A stretch of 64,000 bases of DNA from Lysobacter avium (GCF_015209745.1 NZ_CP063657.1:1736001-1800000); one strand, 5' to 3'; shown: positions 39,033 through 50,963, numbered from the stretch's first letter. Notes: generated by a model not told the origin, from the sequence alone. A program made the numbers and translations.

Positions 39033-39841
39033 TCAGGCCTGGGGCAGGCGGTCGAGGGCTTCGCGCAGTGGCAGCAGGAATGCGGCAGCGTTGCGCGCGG
39101 CATCGGCGGGATCCAGCGCGTCGGCCATGGCAGCGACCAGCGCGCTGCCGACCACCACCCCGTCGGCGTGCACGGCCATGGCCGCGGCGCTGGCGGCGTC
39201 CTTGATCCCGAAGCCCGCGACGACGGGCACCTTGTCGAGCGCGCGGATCGCGCGCAGGCGCTCACCGGCGGCGCCGGTGTCCAGATGGTCGCCGCCGGTC
39301 ACCCCGGCGTAGGTCACGTAGTACAGGTAGCCGGTGGCCAGCGCGAGCAGGCGCTGCATGCGCTCGGCCGAGGTGGTCGGCGCGGCGAGCAGGATCAGCG
39401 CCAGGCCGTGGCGGTCGAAGGCCTCGCGGTACTCCAGCGCTTCCTCCGGCGGCAGGTCGACCAGCAGCGCACCGTCGATACCTGCCGCAACCGCCTGCTG
39501 CGCATAGGCTTCCGGACCGCGGATCTCGACCGGATTGAGGTAGCCCATCAGCACCACCGGGGTGTCCTGGTTGTCCTCGCGGAACTGGCGCACGGTCTCG
39601 AACACGTAGTTCATGTCGGCGCCGCGGGCGAGCGCGCGCTCGGAGCTGTGCTGGATGGTGGCGCCATCGGCCATCGGATCCGAGAACGGCACGCCGATCT
39701 CGATCACGTCCGCGCCGGCGGCGACCAGGGCGTGCATCACCGGCATCGTGGCCTCCAGCGATGGATCACCGGCGGTGATGAAGGGCACCAGCGCCTTGCG
39801 GCCTTGTGCTTTCAGTGCGGCGAAGCGGGCGGCGATGCGGC

Positions 39842-39845
<4 letters not shown>
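39033..39845 (-). CDS. trpA: Tryptophan synthase alpha chain
   Basis: 270 residues. Cleaves indole-3-glycerol phosphate to indole. [20 protein letters not shown] and [19 protein letters not shown] have the catalytic glutamate and aspartate; the phosphate loop is in [16 protein letters not shown]. The GTG start overlaps the trpB stop by four bases (GTGA). No trpI regulator gene lies between trpB and trpA, unlike in some pseudomonads. Confidence 0.97.
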
Positions 39846-41071
<1,226 letters not shown>

Positions 41072-41161
41072 GACTCGGTTTCACCGGGGGAGGTTTGGCG
41101 ACCGCGGGCAACGATGTGCGCGGTATCTGGGCGGAATCTGGAAAGGGTTTCGACGGACGCG

Positions 41162-41821
41162 TCAGTCCAGCACGTGGCAATCGGCTCGGCGGACCTGTTC
41201 GACGAATCGGCGCATCCGGTCGCCATCCTTCAAGCCGGGCGCGCTTTCAATGCCACTGGAGACATCCACCGCCCACGGCATCGTGGCAATGATCGCGTCG
41301 AACACGTTGTCCGCGGTCAGGCCGCCGGCCAGCACGAAGGGCTTCTGGACGCCGGCCGGAATGCGCGACCAGTCGAATACCTTGCCGCTGCCGCCGCTGC
41401 CACCGGCGCCGTGGCTGTCAAAAAGAAAGCCGGCAGCGCTGGGGTACTGCTGCTGCAAGGCCGCAGGGTGCTCGTTCGCGATCGGGCTGCCCATCGCGAT
41501 GGCCTTGAGGTAGGGCACGCCGGACGCTCGGCAGAATGCATCATCCTCGCTGCCATGGAACTGCAGCAGGCTGGGGCGGATCTGGCGCACGACCTCGCGG
41601 ACTTCATCGGCAGGGTTGTCGCTGAACAGGGCGACCGAGTCCACCATCGGTGCCAGCGCCTGGCGCATGGCGCGCGCCTCCGCCGGGGCGATCCGGCGGC
41701 TGCTGCCGTGGGCGAACACGAAACCGATCGCGTCGGCGCCCAGCTCGCACGCAAGACGCACGTCACCTGGTCGGGTGAGACCGCAGAACTTGATCCGGGT
41801 GCGAAAAAGGGTCCGCTTCAA
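41162..41821 (-). CDS. trpF: Phosphoribosylanthranilate isomerase
   Basis: 219 residues. Third step of tryptophan synthesis. [20 protein letters not shown] holds the catalytic cysteine, and [14 protein letters not shown] and [16 protein letters not shown] are family stretches. The start is TTG with GAGG eight bases upstream; the resulting N-terminus [14 protein letters not shown] agrees with the family length, which supports the TTG. It is cut off from truA by about 100 bases. Confidence 0.95.
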   Translation of the reverse strand: MKRTLFRTRIKFCGLTRPGDVRLACELGADAIGFVFAHGSSRRIAPAEARAMRQALAPMVDSVALFSDNPADEVREVVRQIRPSLLQFHGSEDDAFCRASGVPYLKAIAMGSPIANEHPAALQQQYPSAAGFLFDSHGAGGSGGSGKVFDWSRIPAGVQKPFVLAGGLTADNVFDAIIATMPWAVDVSSGIESAPGLKDGDRMRRFVEQVRRADCHVLD

Positions 41822-41923
41822 GACAACATCCTCAACACTCGCTCCTGATGGCCGGGCTTCTGGACCACTCCGCGCTGGGTGGACCCACGAATATAGTCTG
41901 GATACACCCGCACGTCGCGCCGC

Positions 41924-42793
41924 TCACAGGGTGACTTCACCCGGCAGCTGCCAGTGGGAGGGATAGCGCGGACCGACAAACACCAGACCCGCCGACGGCG
42001 CTGTGGGGCCGGCCCTGCTGCGATCACGCCCGTCCAGGACCTCGCGCAGCCAGCCGGCCGGACGCTCACCCTGCCCCACCAGCAGCAGGCTGCCGACGAT
42101 GTTGCGGACCATGTGGTGGAGGAAGGCGTTCGCCTGGACCTCCACCGTGACGAGATCGCCCTCGCGCGATACGGCGATGTGGTGCAACTCCCGGCGCGCG
42201 TGCGGCGCCTGGCAGTGCACGGTCCGGAACGCGGAAAAATCATGCTCGCCGACCAGATGCTGCGCCGCCTGATGCATCGCGTCGGCATCCAGCGCTTTGC
42301 GCACCCAGCTCAGGTACTGGTGCTGCAAGGCAGGCCGAACCGCCCGATTGAGGATGGTGTAGCGGTAACGCCGCGCACGGGCGGAAAACCGGGCGTGGAA
42401 CTCATCGCTCGTGGGCACGCACCATTTCACGCACACCGACGGCGGCAGGTTACTGGTGGTGCCCAGTACCCAGCCACGCGGGTCACGCTGCGCGGGGCCA
42501 TCAAAATGCACCACCTGGGTCGCGGCATGCACGCCGGCGTCGGTGCGTCCGGCGCACACCACGCCAACGCCCCGGCCCGCGACGATGCTGACGGCTTGCT
42601 CCACCGCTGCCTGCACGGTGGGTTCCGTGCGCCGCTCCGGCTCGTCGCGCCTGTTCAGTCGCTGCCATCCGGAGAAGCTGCCGCCGTCGTACTCCACGCC
42701 CAGCACCCAGCGACGCTGGCTCGACCGGTTCTCCGCAGCAGTTTGAACGGGGGAGTCAGGGCCGATCGGGTCCGGCAGCGTTCCGTTTTCCAT
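41924..42793 (-). CDS. truA: tRNA pseudouridine(38-40) synthase TruA
   Basis: About 289 residues. Makes pseudouridine in the anticodon arm of many tRNAs. [16 protein letters not shown] opens the fold, the catalytic aspartate is in [18 protein letters not shown], and [20 protein letters not shown] is the conserved C-terminal motif. The ATG at 42793 is preferred over a GTG two codons before. The N-terminal 30 residues are a nonconserved extension. Confidence 0.96.
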   Translation of the reverse strand: MENGTLPDPIGPDSPVQTAAENRSSQRRWVLGVEYDGGSFSGWQRLNRRDEPERRTEPTVQAAVEQAVSIVAGRGVGVVCAGRTDAGVHAATQVVHFDGPAQRDPRGWVLGTTSNLPPSVCVKWCVPTSDEFHARFSARARRYRYTILNRAVRPALQHQYLSWVRKALDADAMHQAAQHLVGEHDFSAFRTVHCQAPHARRELHHIAVSREGDLVTVEVQANAFLHHMVRNIVGSLLLVGQGERPAGWLREVLDGRDRSRAGPTAPSAGLVFVGPRYPSHWQLPGEVTL

Positions 42794-42802
42794 CGGCACC
42801 GC

Positions 42803-44704
42803 TTACCCCAGCTCCCGCAACAGGCGCGCGGCCTGTTGACGCGCCTCCAGACTGCCACTGACCTGCAACTCGCCGAGCAACTGCCGCGCGCTGTCCTCAT
42901 CGCCCAGGTCGAGATAGGCGCGAGCCAACTCCAGGCGCTCCATACCGGGCGCATCGTCGGCACGGACTGGACGTACAGGCGAAACAGCAGGGCTACGCGG
43001 CGCGTCCGGCGAATCATCGATGACTGGCGCTGCGACCGGCTCGTTGCCCTCGCTGGCACCTGCCGGGGCGCCGTGCCATGCGGGGACCGCCGCCGCCGAA
43101 GCAGCGGCGGGCGATGCAGCGCTGGATCCGGGCACCGGCGCGAGCATCGGGGTCGGGAAGGCTACTGACTCGTCATCTGCCGCCCGACCGCCCATCGCGG
43201 AACGATTCGCCAGGTTGGGGTTCACCATGCTCGGCTCCAGACGGGCGGCAGCGACGCCGGGGCCGGGGACGGGGCCGGCAGCAAACCCACGCGGCGGGGT
43301 CGATGACGCGCCAGCCGGCGCAACCGGCGCCCGGAAGCGCGGCACCGAGTCCACGCGTCGGCGCCACCACCAGACAGCCACAAGTGCCAGCACCAGGAGC
43401 GTCCCGCCCACCAGCCATGGCACCGCGGAGCCACCTGCCTCGTTCGCCTGGACGGTCGACTGGGCGGACTGCGCCTGGGCCAATTGCTCCTGGGCGGATG
43501 CAAGCTCGGCGTCCTTCATCGCGAGCAGCTTCTGCTGGTCGGACTGGAGTTGCTCGAGAGTATCGATGCGACTCTTGAGGTCGGCCAACTCCGCGTCCCG
43601 GGCCGCGAGGGTTTCCGTGGTTGTCTGCAATTCCTGTCGCACCATGTCGCCCTCGCCTCCGGCACTGAGGCCTGATTGGGTACCCGCGCGCGACGCATCA
43701 CTGGCGCCGGGCGGAACAATTTCCAGTCGCGCACCGTCGGCGGGCGCGGCCGCAGGCGCGGCGGCCACGATATCGGCGACATCCGCAGACTCTCCAACCG
43801 CGTCCGCCACCTGCGGCTGCGGCACTGGCTGCGATGCCACCCGCCACGCGCTGGTCTGTTCGCGCACCTGCGCCGCTGCCTGCGCGGCGGTGATCGCCGC
43901 GACCTCATCGGCAGCGGGAATCCGCAACACCGCGCCCTGCTTGAGCATGTGGATATTGCCGCCGATAAACGCGTCCGGATTGGCTTGCAGCAGGGCGATC
44001 ATCCGCTGCTGCAGGTTGCCGTCCATCTCCAGACCCGCTGCGATTTTCGACAGGTGTTCACCGCTCTGCACCGCGCCGTAGCGGGTTGGCGGTGATGCCG
44101 GTTGCGCGGGCGTCGGGATGGCGGGCACCGGATCGTTCGCCGCCACCGGGCGCTCGTCGCCGGCATCGCCGGCATCGACCTCAGCGCCGGCATCGACCTC
44201 AGCGGCCGAGGACTGCCGCGTTTGTTCCGCCCCCGCGTCGCGGACAATCACGTTGCTTTGCGCCTGGGTCGGCGCCTGTATCGACGGTTGGGCGGAGGCG
44301 GCCAGCGTGCGCGGCGCGTCCATCAGCGTGGAGTATTCGCGAACCAGCCGGCCCTGGCCCCAGTCGACCTCGACCAGGAAGCTCAGCAGCGGCTGTTCGA
44401 TCGGGGCCACGCTGGTGACCCGGATCACCGGTCGGCCCGCGTCGTTGAGCGCCGGCGTGAACTGCAGGTCCGCAACGGCGCCCTGCGGAAGATCCAGACC
44501 GATGCGGGCGAACGTCTCCGGCGAGGCGAGGCCGGCGCGCAGGCCTTCCAGCTCCGACGGATCGCTGGACACGATCATGATCTCGGCCAGCAGCGGCTCG
44601 CCCAGTTTGGACTTCAACTGGATCTGGCCCAGCCCCAGGGCCGCAGCAGTTCCACTGGCAAGCATCAGGACCAGCGCCAGCGCGGCGCGCATCAATGGAT
44701 TCAC
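42803..44704 (-). CDS. fimV: FimV-like polar hub protein
   Basis: 633 residues. Peptidoglycan-binding inner-membrane protein; in Pseudomonas FimV supports type IV pili and twitching. Signal peptide (LMRAALALVLMLASGTAAAL), FimV N-terminal domain (GLGQIQLKSKLGEPLLAEIM), a LysM-like domain around residues 215-270 (GAVQSGEHLSKIAAGLEMDG), a glutamine-rich coiled coil (about 365-425), a membrane helix (VPWLVGGTLLVLALVAVWWW), and a C-terminal FimV/TPR motif (ERLELARAYLDLGDEDSARQ). GTG start with GAGGGGG upstream. It is shorter than Pseudomonas FimV (about 900) but the parts are all there. It follows asd, the standard context. Confidence 0.9.
   Translation of the reverse strand: MNPLMRAALALVLMLASGTAAALGLGQIQLKSKLGEPLLAEIMIVSSDPSELEGLRAGLASPETFARIGLDLPQGAVADLQFTPALNDAGRPVIRVTSVAPIEQPLLSFLVEVDWGQGRLVREYSTLMDAPRTLAASAQPSIQAPTQAQSNVIVRDAGAEQTRQSSAAEVDAGAEVDAGDAGDERPVAANDPVPAIPTPAQPASPPTRYGAVQSGEHLSKIAAGLEMDGNLQQRMIALLQANPDAFIGGNIHMLKQGAVLRIPAADEVAAITAAQAAAQVREQTSAWRVASQPVPQPQVADAVGESADVADIVAAAPAAAPADGARLEIVPPGASDASRAGTQSGLSAGGEGDMVRQELQTTTETLAARDAELADLKSRIDTLEQLQSDQQKLLAMKDAELASAQEQLAQAQSAQSTVQANEAGGSAVPWLVGGTLLVLALVAVWWWRRRVDSVPRFRAPVAPAGASSTPPRGFAAGPVPGPGVAAARLEPSMVNPNLANRSAMGGRAADDESVAFPTPMLAPVPGSSAASPAAASAAAVPAWHGAPAGASEGNEPVAAPVIDDSPDAPRSPAVSPVRPVRADDAPGMERLELARAYLDLGDEDSARQLLGELQVSGSLEARQQAARLLRELG
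44171..44204 (-). repeat. 18-base tandem repeat inside fimV
   Basis: GGCATCGACCTCAGCGCC is repeated directly (second copy lacks the last two bases), with a partial third unit before it. In the protein this gives the AEVDAGAEVDAGDAGDE stretch in the acidic linker, a place where length can vary without harm. Confidence 0.8.
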
Positions 44705-44777
44705 AGGCACCCCCTCGATTCCCCTGCCGGGGACTCTAACGGCGCAGGCAGCGCGCAGCAATGCGCGCGCGGGGACG

Positions 44778-45797
44778 TCATTGACGCTCCGCCACGACCA
44801 GCTCGGCCAGCTGTACCGCGTTCAGGGCAGCCCCCTTGCGGATGTTGTCGGCCACCACCCAGAGCGACAGCCCACGCGGGTGGGAAATGTCCTCGCGGAT
44901 TCGGCCGACATAGACCGGGTCATGGCCCGAGGCATGGGTCACCGCGGTCGGATAGCCGCCATCGATGTGCTCATCGACCACTTCCAGGCCCGGCTGCGCC
45001 CGCAGCAGTTCGCGGGCTTCCTCGGCGGTGAGCTTGTCCCTGGTCTCGATGTGCACGGCCTCGGAGTGGCCGTAGAAAACCGGCACGCGGACCACCGTGG
45101 CGTTCACCCCGATGCGGTCATCGCCAAGGATCCGGCGCGTCTCCCAGACCAGCTTCATCTCCTCGGTGGTGTAGCCGTTGTCGGTGAAGTCGCCGCCGTG
45201 GGGGATCACGTTGAAGGCAATCTGGACGGGATAGACGTTGGACTCGACGCTGCGGAAATTGAGCATGTCGGCGGTCTGCTTGCCGAGCTCGTCCATCGCG
45301 GCGCGACCGGTGCCCGACACCGACTGGTAGGTGGCGATGTTGATCCGCTCGATGGTCGCGCGGCGGTGGAGCGGCGCCAGCGCCACCATCAACTGCATCG
45401 TGGAGCAGTTCGGGTTGGCGATGATGCCGCGCGGGCGCTCGCGCAGTGCGTCGGGATTGACCTCGGCGACGACCAGCGGCACGTCCACGTCGCCACGAAA
45501 TTCGGAGGAGTTGTCGATGACGACGGCTCCGGCCGCGGCGAATTTTGCCGCGTACTCGCGCGACACGCTGCTGCCGGCAGCAAACAGGGCGATGTCCACG
45601 CCGCCGGGATCGAACCCCGCAATATCACGCACCACCAGCTTGCGTGCGCCGTACTCGAGCTTTTCGCCGGCCGAGCGCTCGCTGGCGAGCAGGTGCAGTT
45701 CTCCGATGGGGAACTGGCGTTCGGCGAGGATCGCCAGGAGGGTTTCGCCGACCGCGCCGGTGGCACCGACGATCGCGACATTGACGGGCTTGCTCAT
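44778..45797 (-). CDS. asd: Aspartate-semialdehyde dehydrogenase
   Basis: 339 residues. NADPH enzyme of lysine, threonine, methionine and diaminopimelate synthesis. VAIVGATGAVGETLLAIL is the cofactor loop, the catalytic cysteine is in ANPNCSTMQLMVAL (about 130), and the later histidine is in the GHSEAVHIET region. The start is ATG (MSKPVNVAIVG). It is followed by fimV after 73 bases and preceded by aroC with a gap of seven. Confidence 0.97.
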   Translation of the reverse strand: MSKPVNVAIVGATGAVGETLLAILAERQFPIGELHLLASERSAGEKLEYGARKLVVRDIAGFDPGGVDIALFAAGSSVSREYAAKFAAAGAVVIDNSSEFRGDVDVPLVVAEVNPDALRERPRGIIANPNCSTMQLMVALAPLHRRATIERINIATYQSVSGTGRAAMDELGKQTADMLNFRSVESNVYPVQIAFNVIPHGGDFTDNGYTTEEMKLVWETRRILGDDRIGVNATVVRVPVFYGHSEAVHIETRDKLTAEEARELLRAQPGLEVVDEHIDGGYPTAVTHASGHDPVYVGRIREDISHPRGLSLWVVADNIRKGAALNAVQLAELVVAERQ

Positions 45798-45804
45798 GAC
45801 GGGG

Positions 45805-46908
45805 CTATCCGGGAATTGCTGTGGGGGTGGGGATGGCTGGCACCTCGACATCGCCGCATTGGGCGCGGTGCCGCAACGCCTGGTCCATCAGGACCGCGGC
45901 CACCATCGCCTCGCAGATCGGCGTCGCGCGGATGCCGACGCAGGGATCGTGGCGACCGGTGGTAACCACTTCAACGGTATTGCCGTAGATGTCCAGGCTG
46001 TCGACCGGCAGGCGCAGGCTGGAGGTCGGCTTGAAGGCAACCGAGCAGGTGACGCGCTGGCCACTGCTGATGCCGCCCAGGATGCCGCCGGCATGGTTGG
46101 ACGCGAAACCGTCCGGGCCCAGCTGGTCGCGATGCTCGCTGCCCTTCTGGGTGACGGCGCCGAAACCGACACCGATCTCCACGCCCTTGACCGCGTTGAT
46201 GCTCATCAGGGCCCCGGCGAGTTCGCCGTCCAGCTTGCCGTAGATCGGCTCGCCCCAGCCGGGCGGGACGCCGTCAGCCCAGACATCCACGCGAGCGCCG
46301 ACCGAGTCGCCGGACTTGCGCAGCGCGTCCATGTACGCCTCCAGCTGCGGGACCTGGGCCGCGTCGGGCCAGAAGAACGGGTTGTCCTCGACCACCGACA
46401 GGTCCATCGAGGCGGGGCGGATGTCGCCGAGCTGGGAGAGGAAGCCCTGGATGCGGATGCCGTGCCGTTGCGCCAGCCACTTCCTGGCGATCACCCCGGC
46501 GGCGACGCGCATCGTGGTTTCTCGCGCACTCGAGCGGCCGCCGCCACGCGGGTCGCGGATGCCGTACTTGTGCCAGTAGGTGTAGTCGGCGTGGCCGGGC
46601 CGGAACTGCTCGGCTATCTTCGCGTAGTCGCGGCTGCGCGCGTCGGTATTGCGGATCAGCAGTGCGATCGGAGTGCCAGTGCTGCGGCCCTCGTAAACGC
46701 CCGAAAGGATCTCGACCTCGTCACTCTCGTGGCGCGCCGAGGTGTGCCGGGACTTACCGGTCGCCCGGCGCTCGAGATCGTGGCGGAAGTCCGCGGCATC
46801 GATCTCGAGACCGGGAGGGCAACCATCCACCACGCAGCCGATCGCCGGCCCGTGGCTCTCGCCGAAGGTGGTTACCGCAAACAGCTTTCCGTACGTGTTG
46901 CTGGCCAA
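45805..46908 (-). CDS. aroC: Chorismate synthase
   Basis: 367 residues. Last step of the shikimate pathway; needs reduced [43 protein letters not shown] and [16 protein letters not shown] are the three family signatures. The start is TTG: the codon at 46908 has a perfect GGAGG seven bases upstream and gives [20 protein letters not shown], the standard N-terminus; no ATG or GTG is placed so well. The upstream in-frame extension belongs to prmB read out of phase. Confidence 0.97.
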   Translation of the reverse strand: MASNTYGKLFAVTTFGESHGPAIGCVVDGCPPGLEIDAADFRHDLERRATGKSRHTSARHESDEVEILSGVYEGRSTGTPIALLIRNTDARSRDYAKIAEQFRPGHADYTYWHKYGIRDPRGGGRSSARETTMRVAAGVIARKWLAQRHGIRIQGFLSQLGDIRPASMDLSVVEDNPFFWPDAAQVPQLEAYMDALRKSGDSVGARVDVWADGVPPGWGEPIYGKLDGELAGALMSINAVKGVEIGVGFGAVTQKGSEHRDQLGPDGFASNHAGGILGGISSGQRVTCSVAFKPTSSLRLPVDSLDIYGNTVEVVTTGRHDPCVGIRATPICEAMVAAVLMDQALRHRAQCGDVEVPAIPTPTAIPG

Positions 46909-46961
46909 ATTGGTGCCTCCACTGGGGCGACGGCCGGGCCGGGGCCGCACCTGGTACTGAT

Positions 46962-47909
46962 TCAGCCGCGAGCGTCGGCCAGGTCCTTGATCCTCGCATG
47001 ATGGGCGACCAGATCGGCACGCTCGGCGACAAAAATGCCCATCTGACCCACCTTGAACTCCACCCACTCCAGTGGCAGCTCGGGCAGCAGCTCGACCAGC
47101 GCACGTTCCGCCTCGCCGACCTCGCAGATCAGCAGGCCATCGGTAGACAGGTGGTTTGGCGCGTCGCGCAGGATCTTCAGGGCCAGGTCCAGACCGTCCT
47201 CGCCGGCGCGCAGGCCGAGCTCTGGCTCGTGGGCGTATTCGGCCGGCAGCGCATCGGTCTCGTCGTGGGTGACGTAGGGCGGATTGGTCACGATCAGGTC
47301 GTAGACCTCGCCCTGGAGATCGTTGAACAGGTCCGATTTGCGCAGGCGCACGTTGTCGGCCAGCAGGCGCTGCTGGTTTTCCGCCGCCAACGCGAGCGCG
47401 TCGTCGTCGATGTCCACGCCGTCGACCTGCCAGTGCGGGTGGTAGTGGGCCGTGGCGATGGCGATGCAGGCTGAGCCGGTGCACAGATCGAGCACGCGGC
47501 TGACCTCGCGCCCGCCCAGCCACGGCTCGAAACCGGCTTCGATCAGCTCGGCGATCGGCGAGCGCGGCACCAGCGCGCGCGGATCGGACTTGAAGCTCAG
47601 CCCGGCGAACCAGGCCTCGCCGGTCAGGTAGGCGGCCGGGATCCGCTCGTTGATGCGCCGCTCCAGCAAGCCCATCACACGCTGCTTCTCATCGGCGGTG
47701 ACGCGCGAGGCGCCGTAGACCGGACTGAGGTCATGCGGCATCGACAGCGCGTGCAGGACCAGCTGGGTCGCCTCGTCCAGCGCGTTGTCGTAGCTGTGAC
47801 CGAAGGCCAGGCCGGACTCGGCCAGGCGGCTGCCGCCGAAACGGATCAGGTCGATGATCGAGATCTGCTCGAACTGGGCGGAGCCGAAATCGGCACGGTC
47901 GACGGTCAT
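46962..47909 (-). CDS. prmB: 50S ribosomal protein L3 N(5)-glutamine methyltransferase PrmB
   Basis: 315 residues. Methylates a glutamine of ribosomal protein L3. SAM-binding motif [20 protein letters not shown] (about 137-156) and the catalytic [17 protein letters not shown] define the HemK group; the longer N-terminal helical domain separates PrmB from PrmC. Start chosen at [12 protein letters not shown]. It begins the long minus-strand block and is divergent from the SCO gene. Confidence 0.93.
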   Translation of the reverse strand: MTVDRADFGSAQFEQISIIDLIRFGGSRLAESGLAFGHSYDNALDEATQLVLHALSMPHDLSPVYGASRVTADEKQRVMGLLERRINERIPAAYLTGEAWFAGLSFKSDPRALVPRSPIAELIEAGFEPWLGGREVSRVLDLCTGSACIAIATAHYHPHWQVDGVDIDDDALALAAENQQRLLADNVRLRKSDLFNDLQGEVYDLIVTNPPYVTHDETDALPAEYAHEPELGLRAGEDGLDLALKILRDAPNHLSTDGLLICEVGEAERALVELLPELPLEWVEFKVGQMGIFVAERADLVAHHARIKDLADARG

Positions 47910-47995
47910 GGCGGCAGGCTCTGCGGAAGACCGGCGATTATAGCGGCAGCGGACGGCTATCATGGCCGCTGATCCGCTCCACCACCGGGCTGTCC

Positions 47996-48643
47996 ATGTT
48001 CAACCGCAGTACCCTCGTCATCCTGTTCGTCGCCCTGGCCGCTGGGCTGGGCCTGATCGCGTCGAAGCATTTCTTTGGCGACCCTGCGCCATCGGCATGG
48101 CCCCAGACCAGCGCGGTCAAGCTGTTCGACCCGCCGCGGCCGTTGCCGGACTTCAGCCTGCGCCAGTCCGACGGGACCCAACTGGTCCCGGGCGAGCTCA
48201 ACGGACATTGGACGCTGGTGTTCCTGGGGTTCACCCACTGCCCCGACATCTGCCCGCTGACGCTGTCGCAGATGGCCCAGGCGCAGCAGCAGTGGGAGTC
48301 GATTCCCGACGCGGTGCGTCCGCGCGTGCTGTTCGTCTCGGTGGACCCGGAGCGCGACACGCCCGACCGCATCGGCGAGTATGCCCACGCCTTCCACAAG
48401 GACACCCTGGCGGCGACGGCGGACATCCCCTCGCTGGAGCGGTTCGCCCGCTCGCTGAGCCTCGTGTTCGCCAAGGCGCCGCCGGACGACGGCGCACCGG
48501 CGGACCAGTATTCGGTCGACCACAGCGCGACGATGGCCGTGCTGGATCCGCAGGGCCGCATGTCCGGCGTGGTCCAGCAGCCCTTCGACCCGGCCGCGCT
48601 TGCCGCCGACCTTGCCGCATTGACCGCCGCCAGCGCGCCCTGA
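47996..48643 (+). CDS. SCO1/SenC family copper-binding protein
   Basis: 215 residues. Membrane-anchored thioredoxin-like protein that delivers copper to the CuA site of cytochrome oxidase or regulates redox balance. The N-terminal helix [20 protein letters not shown] anchors it, the CxxxC copper motif is in [15 protein letters not shown], and the distal histidine in [13 protein letters not shown] completes the site. All three copper ligands are present. It is followed by psd after seven bases. Confidence 0.92.
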   Translation: MFNRSTLVILFVALAAGLGLIASKHFFGDPAPSAWPQTSAVKLFDPPRPLPDFSLRQSDGTQLVPGELNGHWTLVFLGFTHCPDICPLTLSQMAQAQQQWESIPDAVRPRVLFVSVDPERDTPDRIGEYAHAFHKDTLAATADIPSLERFARSLSLVFAKAPPDDGAPADQYSVDHSATMAVLDPQGRMSGVVQQPFDPAALAADLAALTAASAP

Positions 48644-48650
48644 GAGTGCC

Positions 48651-49511
48651 ATGAGCCTCACCACCCGACTCACCTATGTGCTGCCGCACCGGCTGCTCTC
48701 GTCGATGGCGCGCCGCCTGGCCTACTCCGACAACCCGCGCCTGCGCGCCTGGCTGATCGACACGGTCACCCAGCGTTTCGGCGTTGACCTGTCGGAGGCG
48801 GCGAAGTCCGATCCGGCCGACTACCCAACCTTCAATGCCTTCTTTACCCGTGCGCTGAAGCCCGGCGCGCGCGTTGCCGACCCGGACCCGCGCGTGCTGG
48901 TGATGCCGGCTGACGGACGCGTCAGCCAATGCGGCGCGATCACCGCCGATCCCGATGGCAGCGGTCGGATCTTCCAGGCCAAGGGCCAGTCGTTCACCAC
49001 CGCCGAACTGCTGGGCGATGCCGACGCGGCGCGCGCATTCGACAAGGGAACGTTCGCCACGGTGTACCTGTCACCGCGCGACTACCACCGCGTGCACATG
49101 CCATGGACGGGACGCCTGCGTGCGACGGTGCATGTGCCGGGGCGTCTTTTCAGCGTCGGCCCGGCGGCTGTACAGCATGTGCCGCGGCTGTTTGCCCGCA
49201 ACGAACGCCTGGTGTGCCACTTCGATACCGATTTCGGCCCGATGGCGGTGGTGATGGTCGGCGCGCTCCTGGTCTCGGGCGTGGAGACTGTCTGGAGCGG
49301 CGAGGAAATCCCGGCCTACGGCACGACCACCACGGTCAAGGACTACCGGGGCGATGACATCACGGTGGAGCGCTTCGAGGAGATGGCCCGCTTCAACTAC
49401 GGCTCGACCGTGATCGTGCTGCTGCCCGCGGGCGTGGCCGACCTCGCGCCCGGCCTGGGCCCGGAGGCGCCGGTCAAGCTGGGTCAGGCCCTGGCCACCC
49501 TGCGACGCTGA
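48651..49511 (+). CDS. psd: Phosphatidylserine decarboxylase proenzyme
   Basis: 286 residues. Makes phosphatidylethanolamine at the inner membrane. It is a pyruvoyl enzyme made by self-cleavage; the cleavage site here reads [11 protein letters not shown] with Ser252 (E. coli has LGST). [13 protein letters not shown] (about 144-156) holds the catalytic histidines, and [16 protein letters not shown] is a family stretch. The length is normal for the family. Confidence 0.95.
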   Translation: MSLTTRLTYVLPHRLLSSMARRLAYSDNPRLRAWLIDTVTQRFGVDLSEAAKSDPADYPTFNAFFTRALKPGARVADPDPRVLVMPADGRVSQCGAITADPDGSGRIFQAKGQSFTTAELLGDADAARAFDKGTFATVYLSPRDYHRVHMPWTGRLRATVHVPGRLFSVGPAAVQHVPRLFARNERLVCHFDTDFGPMAVVMVGALLVSGVETVWSGEEIPAYGTTTTVKDYRGDDITVERFEEMARFNYGSTVIVLLPAGVADLAPGLGPEAPVKLGQALATLRR

Positions 49512-49517
49512 CTGTGC

Positions 49518-49535
49518 GGCCCGGCGAACCGGGCC
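49518..49535. terminator. Hairpin between convergent psd and lytic transglycosylase genes
   Basis: GGCCCGG, loop CGAA, CCGGGCC: a seven-base-pair GC stem with a stable tetraloop in the 33-base gap between the two stops. No U tract. It can serve both strands. Confidence 0.55.
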
Positions 49536-49544
49536 TGCGCGTGC

Positions 49545-50840
49545 TTACTTGATCGCCCTTCCCGGATCGCTGGCGACCAGCTCGCGCGCCATGTCCGCGC
49601 GCGGCCCGCGAATGCACTGGCGCTTGTACAGACCGGCAATCCGCGTGGTCGCCTGCAGGATCGTGCCGGCGGGCAGACGATCATCGGCCTGGTAGCGCGG
49701 GTTGTAATTGCGCAGCGCGCGCATGTAACCCTCGCGCACGCCGCGGTTGCCCAGGCAGATCGTCAACTGGTAGATCGACGCCGGCTGCTCAAGACGCAGC
49801 TGGGCCGGCTTGGGGTCGACCCTGGGCAGCGTCAGGCCGTACTCGTCTGGATGCAGGAACAGCCATGCTGCGGCGATCACCATCGGCACGTAGTCGCGGG
49901 TTTCCGGCGGGAACTGCGCATACACGTCCGCATCCCAGAAGCCCTTGCCACCCGCCCCCTGGTAGACCCGCAGTGCGCGCCCTTCCCCGCCGTTGTAGGC
50001 GGCCAGGGCCAGCTCGATGTTGCCGTTGAGCTCGCGCATCCGCTCGTTGAGATAGGAGACGCTGGCCTCGGAGGCGGCGTAGGCGTCGTAACGGGTATCA
50101 AACCCGGTGCCGTCGTCGCCGAGGCCGAAGCGCTTGCCGGTGGCGTACATGAACTGCAGCGGCCCGGCAGCGCCTGCGCGCGAGGTCGAGTGCACGCGGC
50201 CGTTGGACTCCTTGGCCAGGATGCCGAACAGCAAGGCCTCCGGCAGCCCGGCGCGCTCGTACTGCGGCCACATCAGGTGTCGCATGTACTGGTAGTTCTC
50301 GTAGCTGGTCAGCAGCGCGCCGCGCATGTCCGTCAGCCAGCGGCGGATGCCTTCCTGCACCGCCGGGTTGTACTGGACCATGCGGTCGAAGCGATGGCCG
50401 TCGTCATCCAGCAGCGCTGCCGCTCGAGCGGCCTCCGGCACGTCCTCGGCGAACGAGGTGATGTGGTGGCCGGCGGTTCCCGGTGGCAGTTCGTCGAACA
50501 GCAGGTCGCTGCCCTCGATGTCGGCGGTCAGCTTGAGCAGCCGTTTGTAGGTGCTCAGCAGCGATGGCACCGAGCAACCGCGCTGGCCCGAGCAGGCGGC
50601 GACGACGTCCTCCATGTCCTCCAGTGCCTTGTCGGCCTCGCCGCTGCCGGCCGGATCGGCGTTGCCCATCTTCACCAGCGCCTGCTTGTAGGCGGTTTCC
50701 GCGGCCTCCATGCGGGCGGTGATGGCATCGACCGCGGCCTGGTCGCGGCGCGACAGGGCGGAGGCATCCACGGACATCGTCAGCAGGGCGGCGCCGAGAA
50801 CAGCGGCGAGCAGGCGGGGAAAACAGTGTTGTGCGGGCAT
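49545..50840 (-). CDS. Lytic transglycosylase with SLT domain
   Basis: 431 residues. Cleaves the beta-1,4 glycosidic bond of peptidoglycan with 1,6-anhydro product. Signal peptide (FPRLLAAVLGAALLTMSVDA), a helical N-terminal region with two cysteines (CSGQRGC), then the lysozyme-like SLT core with the catalytic glutamate in LFGILAKESNGRVHS (about 227), GAAGPLQFMYATGKRFGL and ALAAYNGGEGRALRVYQGAG. The start is the ATG giving MPAQHCFPRLL; the longer frame would give no good signal peptide. The family member (MltD/Slt type) is not certain, and no LysM domain is seen. Confidence 0.87.
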   Translation of the reverse strand: MPAQHCFPRLLAAVLGAALLTMSVDASALSRRDQAAVDAITARMEAAETAYKQALVKMGNADPAGSGEADKALEDMEDVVAACSGQRGCSVPSLLSTYKRLLKLTADIEGSDLLFDELPPGTAGHHITSFAEDVPEAARAAALLDDDGHRFDRMVQYNPAVQEGIRRWLTDMRGALLTSYENYQYMRHLMWPQYERAGLPEALLFGILAKESNGRVHSTSRAGAAGPLQFMYATGKRFGLGDDGTGFDTRYDAYAASEASVSYLNERMRELNGNIELALAAYNGGEGRALRVYQGAGGKGFWDADVYAQFPPETRDYVPMVIAAAWLFLHPDEYGLTLPRVDPKPAQLRLEQPASIYQLTICLGNRGVREGYMRALRNYNPRYQADDRLPAGTILQATTRIAGLYKRQCIRGPRADMARELVASDPGRAIK

Positions 50841-50963
50841 GGCATCAGGCAAGGGGAAGCGGCATGCAGGGTAGTCTGTGCCGAGCAGGCACCGCAATCG
50901 ACCGCCTGCACCGCCGCCACGTTAGGCCATAGAATCAGCCGCAGTCCCGCCCCGGAAACCCGC

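Noticed and set aside
41822..41923. A trp leader peptide or attenuator before trpF
   Set aside because: No run of tryptophan codons, no pair of alternative hairpins and no U tract in the gap.
44118..45965. A 615-codon open frame opposite fimV and asd
   Set aside because: Covers two genes of known function on the other strand; composition typical of an antisense frame.
49851..50963. An N-terminal extension of the HerA-like gene of 371 codons
   Set aside because: The extension is antisense to the lytic transglycosylase and its sequence has no family match; the family begins at the ATG at 50964.
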